64,000 nucleotides of DNA, taken from the NCBI GenBank assembly GCA_965220345.1, contig OZ244822.1, positions 372,001 through 436,000 of the forward strand. The letters are read 5' to 3'. Below, piece by piece: positions 58,820-64,000 of the stretch. The position numbers and the translations under genes were made by a program. The first letter of the stretch is position 1. Each line of letters opens with the position of its first letter. The notes below the pieces were generated by a model. The model saw only the letters and a program-made list of their open reading frames with translations, ran no database searches and was not told the origin of the DNA. This stretch comes from Aldehydirespirator sp965220345 (GTDB lineage Bacteria > Actinomycetota > Acidimicrobiia > Acidimicrobiales > Aldehydirespiratoraceae).

Positions 58820-59791
58820 TTAGCCGATCGCGAGATAACTATCTGGGTCTGAGCTGAAAGCATGCAAGCATCCCGGGGCGCAGAACCAGTAATCAGAACC
58901 GTCATGCACAGTGTGATATTTGGCATCATCCGTGACGACTGTCATCCCACAAACTGGATCGGTGGCTTCAACTCTGGCAGGGACTTCACTGCTTGGGGCT
59001 GCAACCAGTTCTCCTCGGGCGCGTCTTGCCACCAGATCCGCGATCACCGCTACTGCGATTTCTGCGTTGGCTAACGCACCGAGATCTAGGCCAGCGGGAG
59101 CATGAACGCAAGCCAGAGTGTCTTCAGACGCGCCTTGGCTTCGTAAATAGTCAAGCACGGTTGCGGCACGCCGTGGCGAAGCGATCAAACCCACATAACC
59201 AGCACCACAAGCCAGTGCAGCTTCCAAAGCCAGATCGTCGTAATGGCCTTGGGTGGCCACCACAACAGCAGTGGCAGCATCAACCCTAAACGGCGAAAGG
59301 TCGAGCTTGGTATGAACCAAATCGGGGCGGCTGTGTTCGTCGGGGTTGCCGCCGTCGTCAACGATGGCTGCTTTCCAACCCAGAGCCGTAGCAATGTCTG
59401 CTAAAGCATCGACCGCTGGGGATCGCCCTATCGCAACCAGTTGCGGCACCGGCTGATGAGGCTCCAAATACACCTCTAATGCCCCCTCGGATTCACAAGC
59501 CATGGCTACATGAACCATGCCTTCAGACGAGCGCCCATCCAGATCATCGGGCTGACCCAAAAGCAACAGAGCCGGATCGCCGCTCTTCAAGCATTCACGA
59601 GCGTGACGCACCACTGTCGGCTCAGCACAGGCACCACCAAGCCAGCCGCGAACCGTGCCATCAGCGAGCACGAGCGCCTTAGCACCTTGCCGTCCCGATG
59701 ACGGCCCTCGCCGCCACACCACAGTGGCTAGAACATACGGCACTCGCTGCTCGGTGAACTCCACCGCTTCTGCCAGCACCGAAACGTTCAT
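58820..59791 (-). CDS. XdhC/CoxI family protein with C-terminal YHS domain
   Basis: The 323-residue protein has an N-terminal XdhC/CoxI segment (VPYVLATVVWRRGPSSGRQG, GGACAEPTVVRHA) and a Rossmann XdhC_C domain (AATAVVVATQGHYDDLALEA, GLIASPRRA). A YHS metal-binding domain (DPVCGMTVVTDD...YWFCAPGCLHAFSSDP) closes it. XdhC proteins mature the molybdenum cofactor of xanthine or CO dehydrogenases. The YHS fusion may handle a metal or sulfur step. No molybdenum hydroxylase genes are in view. Confidence 0.88.
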   Translation of the reverse strand: MNVSVLAEAVEFTEQRVPYVLATVVWRRGPSSGRQGAKALVLADGTVRGWLGGACAEPTVVRHARECLKSGDPALLLLGQPDDLDGRSSEGMVHVAMACESEGALEVYLEPHQPVPQLVAIGRSPAVDALADIATALGWKAAIVDDGGNPDEHSRPDLVHTKLDLSPFRVDAATAVVVATQGHYDDLALEAALACGAGYVGLIASPRRAATVLDYLRSQGASEDTLACVHAPAGLDLGALANAEIAVAVIADLVARRARGELVAAPSSEVPARVEATDPVCGMTVVTDDAKYHTVHDGSDYWFCAPGCLHAFSSDPDSYLAIG

Positions 59792-59979
59792 CCGGCTGTC
59801 CTCTCATCGTTACCCAGACATCTTTGACCAGAAATCTTTACCCAGACAAGTGCCATGGTACCGCCGTAGTCAGGCATCCTCAGCAAAAAGCCAACAAGAG
59901 CCAACCGAGGCGAGCGGACTCTAGCCAGCGTCCACAGTCTCTATCCCAGTGCCTAGCACAGGGCGAAAGTTCCGCGGAT

Positions 59980-61566
59980 CTAGGCATCTAGGGGCAAGAG
60001 TTCGCTCAAGTCAGTTGGTTTGCCTGGGATCATGGGCACGGATCCATAGCCAGCCCACATGTATTCAATCCCTTCATGAGGATGCGCAGCCACGACATGT
60101 CGCACAACAGGCTTGCCTTGCAAGCGCACCCGCGAGTAGCGAGCATGGATTTTGGCTGCCTCAAACTCCACCCAGTGTCGTCCCACATACTTCGCATCAA
60201 ACACCACCGCAGTAGGCATCGGCGCTCGTCGCAGCACCACGACATCGGGGGTAATGAGGTTTTGCGCTAGGCCATGATCTGGATGTGGCACGTTCTCGAG
60301 TTGCTGCCATCCACTCCCGCTAGATGTGATTTGCGGTTCGAAGGCAGCATGCACATCGCCTGGGAAGCGCACAGTGGCACCTTTAGGTATCTCTAGAAAG
60401 GTAGTGCCGGTACGAGTTCTGCGACCCAGAATGTCGAAGCCGGGATCAATCGGCGGTCCATATTTTTGCCTGCAAGCCTCAAGGACTTGCAGGAACACCC
60501 AATATTCATAAAGGCGGATCAGCCCTTTGACACCTAGTCGAACTTCGCCTGGTCCTTCGGTTGCATGAGCTTCGGGCCGGTCGAGCAGTCTCAGCACTTT
60601 GTCGACCTGTCGGTAGCGAGGGTCGTGCAGGGTTCGTATTCGAGCTGCCTCAGCGCCGCCACGAAGGAGGCGACATGAGTCGAAGGGATGGCTTCTCAAT
60701 GCTCGACTGGCACGGGTAGCAACCTCTAGGCCGTTGGGTTGTCGCCGTGCATAAGAAGCCAGTCGCCGCAATGTTTCAGCAACCAGAGCGTTCTCGGGTA
60801 TGTCAACATCGCGGATCATCACCCCGGCACGTCCAGGCCGCGCTACCTGCTCAGCTCGACTCATGTCTTGATACGGATCTTGATGATCCTCGGATTGATG
60901 CCCGGATTGATGCTCAGATGGATGCTCGGATGGATGCGAGGCGGATTGATGAACATGAGGCGCTGTTTGATGACCGTGAGACACGGCTGCCATCTGAGCC
61001 GAAGCCGCTGAGGCCCGTAGGACGCTGACAGTTAGCTCTGAAGGTCTGCGGACTGCCCCAAGTCTTTTGATCCCCTCTCCACGCGACAGAAGCGATCTCG
61101 GCTCAGCAGCGATTTCGCGAATCGGTTTCTCGATAGCGTGCCACAACTCGGCGGGCGACGGCAGTTGGCCACGCAACCTGCTGACACCCTCGGGATCAAA
61201 TATGAGCCCTGTCCATATTTGTTCCAGCGCCGAGCGCAGACTCCTGTAGCTCTCGTCACTCATCTTGTCGGGAACGATCTCGAACTCGCCTGCTAGCTCG
61301 CCCGACTCACGACATATCTCCACAAGCCCGAGATGCCCGAGCAGTTCTTCGGTCTGACGCAACCGCAGTTCGATACAACCGTGGGAATCAGCTGAGGTTT
61401 CTAGCGGCCCGATCCGCGCGATCTCACCACTATCAAGACCTCGCAACAAAAGCGCGGACGACTCGGGCACTTGTGGGCATTGTGAACCACCAGAATCTCG
61501 TCTTAGCGGCAACCATGCGCGACCGACCAGCATCTCAAGGTGGGGCATTATTCGTGTCCGATTCAT
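59980..61566 (-). CDS. DUF2357 PD-(D/E)XK nuclease, McrC-like partner
   Basis: The 528-residue protein has an N-terminal DUF2357-type region, a His/Ser/Glu-rich linker (about 195-235, HPSEHPSEHQSGHQSEDHQD) and a C-terminal PD-(D/E)XK nuclease core: ITPDVVVLRRAPMPTAVVFD then AKY gives PD-x15-DAK. The ATG overlaps the ATPase stop by four bases, so the two act together, as McrB and McrC do in type IV modification-dependent restriction. The linker is encoded by short DNA repeats and is probably flexible. Confidence 0.75.
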   Translation of the reverse strand: MNRTRIMPHLEMLVGRAWLPLRRDSGGSQCPQVPESSALLLRGLDSGEIARIGPLETSADSHGCIELRLRQTEELLGHLGLVEICRESGELAGEFEIVPDKMSDESYRSLRSALEQIWTGLIFDPEGVSRLRGQLPSPAELWHAIEKPIREIAAEPRSLLSRGEGIKRLGAVRRPSELTVSVLRASAASAQMAAVSHGHQTAPHVHQSASHPSEHPSEHQSGHQSEDHQDPYQDMSRAEQVARPGRAGVMIRDVDIPENALVAETLRRLASYARRQPNGLEVATRASRALRSHPFDSCRLLRGGAEAARIRTLHDPRYRQVDKVLRLLDRPEAHATEGPGEVRLGVKGLIRLYEYWVFLQVLEACRQKYGPPIDPGFDILGRRTRTGTTFLEIPKGATVRFPGDVHAAFEPQITSSGSGWQQLENVPHPDHGLAQNLITPDVVVLRRAPMPTAVVFDAKYVGRHWVEFEAAKIHARYSRVRLQGKPVVRHVVAAHPHEGIEYMWAGYGSVPMIPGKPTDLSELLPLDA

Positions 61567-64000
61567 ATCCGAACCAGCGCAAGTCGGGGATCTGTGCCTT
61601 CCAAGAATTCGTCGTCTGACACGCTGTCGTCCAGCCAGCGGCGCAGGATCAAGGCGGATTGCTCGGCGCCCACTTTTTCGAGCTCTTCAAGCAGTTCAGT
61701 GAGACTCTCTGTCAAATGGCCTTTGAAACCGCGAATCTTCGGGATGATGCGTTGCACGATTCCCCAATCCAAAGCGACCTCGTCTTCGATGATCCCCTCG
61801 GCGTTAGCGACAAAGCGTTCCAGTTCAAAATGTGCTCGCAACCCCACACCAATGCCAGAAGGCCGCAGGATGTCGGCTATGTCGGTCAACATTTCATGGT
61901 GTAGGTCACTGGGTCGTGTCTTGCAGACTTTGCGCCACTCGTTGACCCCCACATGCCAAGGTCTGAGCGTCTGAGCTTCAGGATCATGATGCTTCATAGA
62001 AATCTTGATGCTCAACAACAGCACGTTGGCACGGTCAAGCACCCTGTCTGATAAAGGACGTGTGGTCTCATCAACGTTGACCGTACCGACGATCATCAAG
62101 TTGTCGGGGAACTTGAGACTGGCTGGCCACTCGTCTGCATTCTTCGGTGCTAGGAAAGGCGAATACAACGGCAACCGGGCATCCTCGCTGCCTGAGCGCG
62201 CCTCTTCGATAGCTGAGAGCCATTCGGCCATGTATTGCTCCACGGGGGCGAGGTTCATCTCGTCAAGCAGCACGAAGTGCAGACGATCGGGCTCACGCAA
62301 GCAGTTACGCGCCGTCTCGGCGAGCCATCCCGGCACGAAACGTTCTGATATCGGGTTGACGAAACCAAGCACCTCGGTCTGGTCAATCCAGTCTGGCCTG
62401 ACTGCGACACGGCGAAATCGGCCATTGGAACTGCTAGCACCAAAAGCCTCAGCGAAAGTTCGAGTGAGCGAACTCTTGCCCGAGCCTGTGAGTCCAGCAA
62501 GGATCACAAACGGACGGGTCTTGAGAGAAACGTAGAGCCGCCGGATGTCCATCGGATCAAAGTCCAGAGGGCCTTTGCAGTAGTTAAGGAGATGATCAAC
62601 TAGTTCGCTCTCACCCCGATCAGCCTGCCATCGGTAGATACGACGTTCTTCAATATCTCTCCACAGCGCGCTGGCATTCTCACGGGCCTCAGCCAACCGA
62701 GAATCAGCCGAATCGGGAGCTTGGAGCCAACTCTCAATCTCAGCATGGCGATTGACGAAATCGCCAATGTCCTCGTCATCAAAGTCGCCGCGCTCATCGG
62801 TTAGAACCTCATCAACTTTTGCAAGGCTCCGCTCCACTTCGGCTCGACATTGCTCACGCAGATGCCGCACAGTTTCTTCAATCTCACGTTTCAACCCACT
62901 GGCACCTCGGCCTTGGTGGCGTTCAAGCTCGCCGATTCGTTGTTGCCACTCCCGAAACTCCGAGTCGGCGCGCAATTCCCGAAGTGGCTCCAGCAGCTGT
63001 ATCAGGTCATCTTGCTGCTCATGGAGCATCTCATCTAGACGATCTGACAGATCTTTTTGCGCTGCACCGATTTCGCGGGTCAACTCCTGAGGATCAGCGC
63101 CGTCTAGGCGAGCTTCGATCTCGGCTACCCGATCAATCCAAGTGCGATCATCGCTAAGGCTTGACTCTCGAAGCTTCCGCTGAAGTCCTTCATATTGGCG
63201 ACGGGCTAGCTCGGCGCGCTGGTTACGCGAGATCTGATCATCAAGCAATTTCAAAGCTTTCTCAGCGCTTTCAAGGTCGTCTTCAAGCACATGCAGCTGG
63301 ATCTCATCAATGGCATCCGCGTAAGCGACGGGTTTCCCCTCAAACTTCGCCAACGCTGAAGTCAGCTCGCTGTGGCGGCGCGCTTCGTCTTCAAGGGAGT
63401 TGATCGTCAGACCCGTCTGTTCGCACCATGCGTTCACCGCACGAGCCAGCTTGTAGCGTCCGCGGCGATCACCAACACTTCCGGCAGCGTCAATACGTCG
63501 GGCGAGGTCCTCTCGGTCAACATCTGGCGCAGCATTAGCGGCCAAGATCGGCCTGATCAACGCCGCCGCAAGCGGCCCGACGGAATGCCTGAAGTCGTCT
63601 GGAACTTGATTGATCGGTTCGGGCGTGGTGCGAGGTGTCCAGGGCTGCACTTCGCTTTGAAGATCAACCGTTCGATTGACTTCGTTTGTTGCTTTGTTGC
63701 AGCGCTTGATCATCTCGTTGTGGCGGCGACTGTTGACCTCGACCCCTTGCTCTCGAAGTTCTTGCTTTAGTTTCTTCTCATCAATCTCGACGTGCGATAC
63801 CTGAAGATTCGCCCTGAGGCGGTCAACCGCTGGGCGTAACTGATCGCAGAGCCATGACCAAACGGAACGCTCACCCGGCAGCTTCACGGCACCGTAGCCA
63901 TCCAATATCAGTGCGTTATCAAGCGCTGCCAGAGCTGACGCGAGTTGCTGTCGTTTATAGAGCCATTCAGCCGCAGGAAGGGGTAAGTCAAGTGCGATCA
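61563..64000 (-). CDS. McrB-like AAA+ ATPase with long coiled-coil N-terminus (runs off right edge)
   Basis: The frame is open to the window edge, so the true start is outside. The visible 811 residues begin with predicted coiled coil and charged helix (RDRELQ-type heptads, for example RAELARRQYEGLQRKLRESS). Then comes an AAA+ domain: Walker A LAGLTGSGKSSLTRTFAEAF, Walker B FVLLDEMNLAPVEQYMAEWL, and sensor IVGTVNVDETTRPLSDRVLD. DEMNLAPVE is typical of McrB-type NTPases. Coupled to a DUF2357 nuclease, it suggests a McrBC-like anti-phage system, with the coiled coil as possible spacer or sensor. Confidence 0.8.
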   Translation of the reverse strand, partial: IALDLPLPAAEWLYKRQQLASALAALDNALILDGYGAVKLPGERSVWSWLCDQLRPAVDRLRANLQVSHVEIDEKKLKQELREQGVEVNSRRHNEMIKRCNKATNEVNRTVDLQSEVQPWTPRTTPEPINQVPDDFRHSVGPLAAALIRPILAANAAPDVDREDLARRIDAAGSVGDRRGRYKLARAVNAWCEQTGLTINSLEDEARRHSELTSALAKFEGKPVAYADAIDEIQLHVLEDDLESAEKALKLLDDQISRNQRAELARRQYEGLQRKLRESSLSDDRTWIDRVAEIEARLDGADPQELTREIGAAQKDLSDRLDEMLHEQQDDLIQLLEPLRELRADSEFREWQQRIGELERHQGRGASGLKREIEETVRHLREQCRAEVERSLAKVDEVLTDERGDFDDEDIGDFVNRHAEIESWLQAPDSADSRLAEARENASALWRDIEERRIYRWQADRGESELVDHLLNYCKGPLDFDPMDIRRLYVSLKTRPFVILAGLTGSGKSSLTRTFAEAFGASSSNGRFRRVAVRPDWIDQTEVLGFVNPISERFVPGWLAETARNCLREPDRLHFVLLDEMNLAPVEQYMAEWLSAIEEARSGSEDARLPLYSPFLAPKNADEWPASLKFPDNLMIVGTVNVDETTRPLSDRVLDRANVLLLSIKISMKHHDPEAQTLRPWHVGVNEWRKVCKTRPSDLHHEMLTDIADILRPSGIGVGLRAHFELERFVANAEGIIEDEVALDWGIVQRIIPKIRGFKGHLTESLTELLEELEKVGAEQSALILRRWLDDSVSDDEFLEGTDPRLALVRI

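Overview
The window looks like a chromosome segment of a GC-moderate actinobacterium, most likely of the class Acidimicrobiia. The pointers are a phosphatidylinositol mannoside operon (pgsA, patA, pimA), a WhiB regulator, a mycothiol-dependent maleylpyruvate isomerase family enzyme, a DUF222/13E12-type HNH protein, and a giant exported protein ending in cysteine-paired SLH-like repeats. No rRNA, tRNA or CRISPR array was found. Starts are often GTG or TTG, and many operon genes overlap by 1-10 bases.

Layout. (1) 1-667: a DprA-like gene running off the left edge, a RecQ C-terminal stub, and a C5-cytosine methyltransferase C-terminal stub, together marking a rearrangement junction. (2) 667-10908: one 3413-codon gene on the minus strand for a giant surface protein (membrane anchor or signal, FN3-like part, HExxH peptidase-like domain, an exactly duplicated 1.64-kb block, Calx-beta modules, polyproline repeats, six SLH-like repeats). 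(3) 10947-25789: an aromatic meta-cleavage locus. On the minus strand it holds two extradiol dioxygenases, a histidine-phosphatase protein, a two-subunit PEP-synthase-like dikinase, a Rieske oxygenase, and the lower pathway down to pyruvate and acetyl-CoA. It ends in a broken aldehyde dehydrogenase. Divergently lie an IclR regulator, two HAD hydrolases and a third hydratase/decarboxylase paralog. Two matching palindromes flank iclR. (4) 25776-28334: toxin-antitoxin genes, one module lying between perfect 94-bp direct repeats. (5) 28338-41878: housekeeping genes (Fpg/Nei glycosylase, malate dehydrogenase, heterodimeric ABC exporter, isocitrate dehydrogenase, PlsC, MutA, acyl-CoA synthetase, WhiB) and a frameshifted PIN toxin. 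(6) 42214-47222: an accessory stretch with a Uma2 protein, a repeat-filled HNH protein, several minisatellite-like arrays and a DUF4143 pseudogene. (7) 47223-54768: thiolase and the PI/PIM envelope operon with a catalytically dead M48 homolog and a DUF3048 lipoprotein. (8) 54856-57103: an IS607-type element with frameshifted tnpA. (9) 57189-64000: MT-A70 methyltransferase, EamA transporter, XdhC-YHS fusion, and a McrBC-like pair (DUF2357 nuclease plus AAA+ ATPase) cut by the right edge.

The most interesting system is in region 3. A phenylphosphate-synthase-like dikinase split over two genes sits in one operon with a phosphatase, a Rieske oxygenase and extradiol ring-cleavage enzymes. This suggests, as an inference, that a phenolic substrate is phosphorylated before or around oxygenation and later dephosphorylated for ring cleavage, an arrangement different from textbook aerobic meta pathways.
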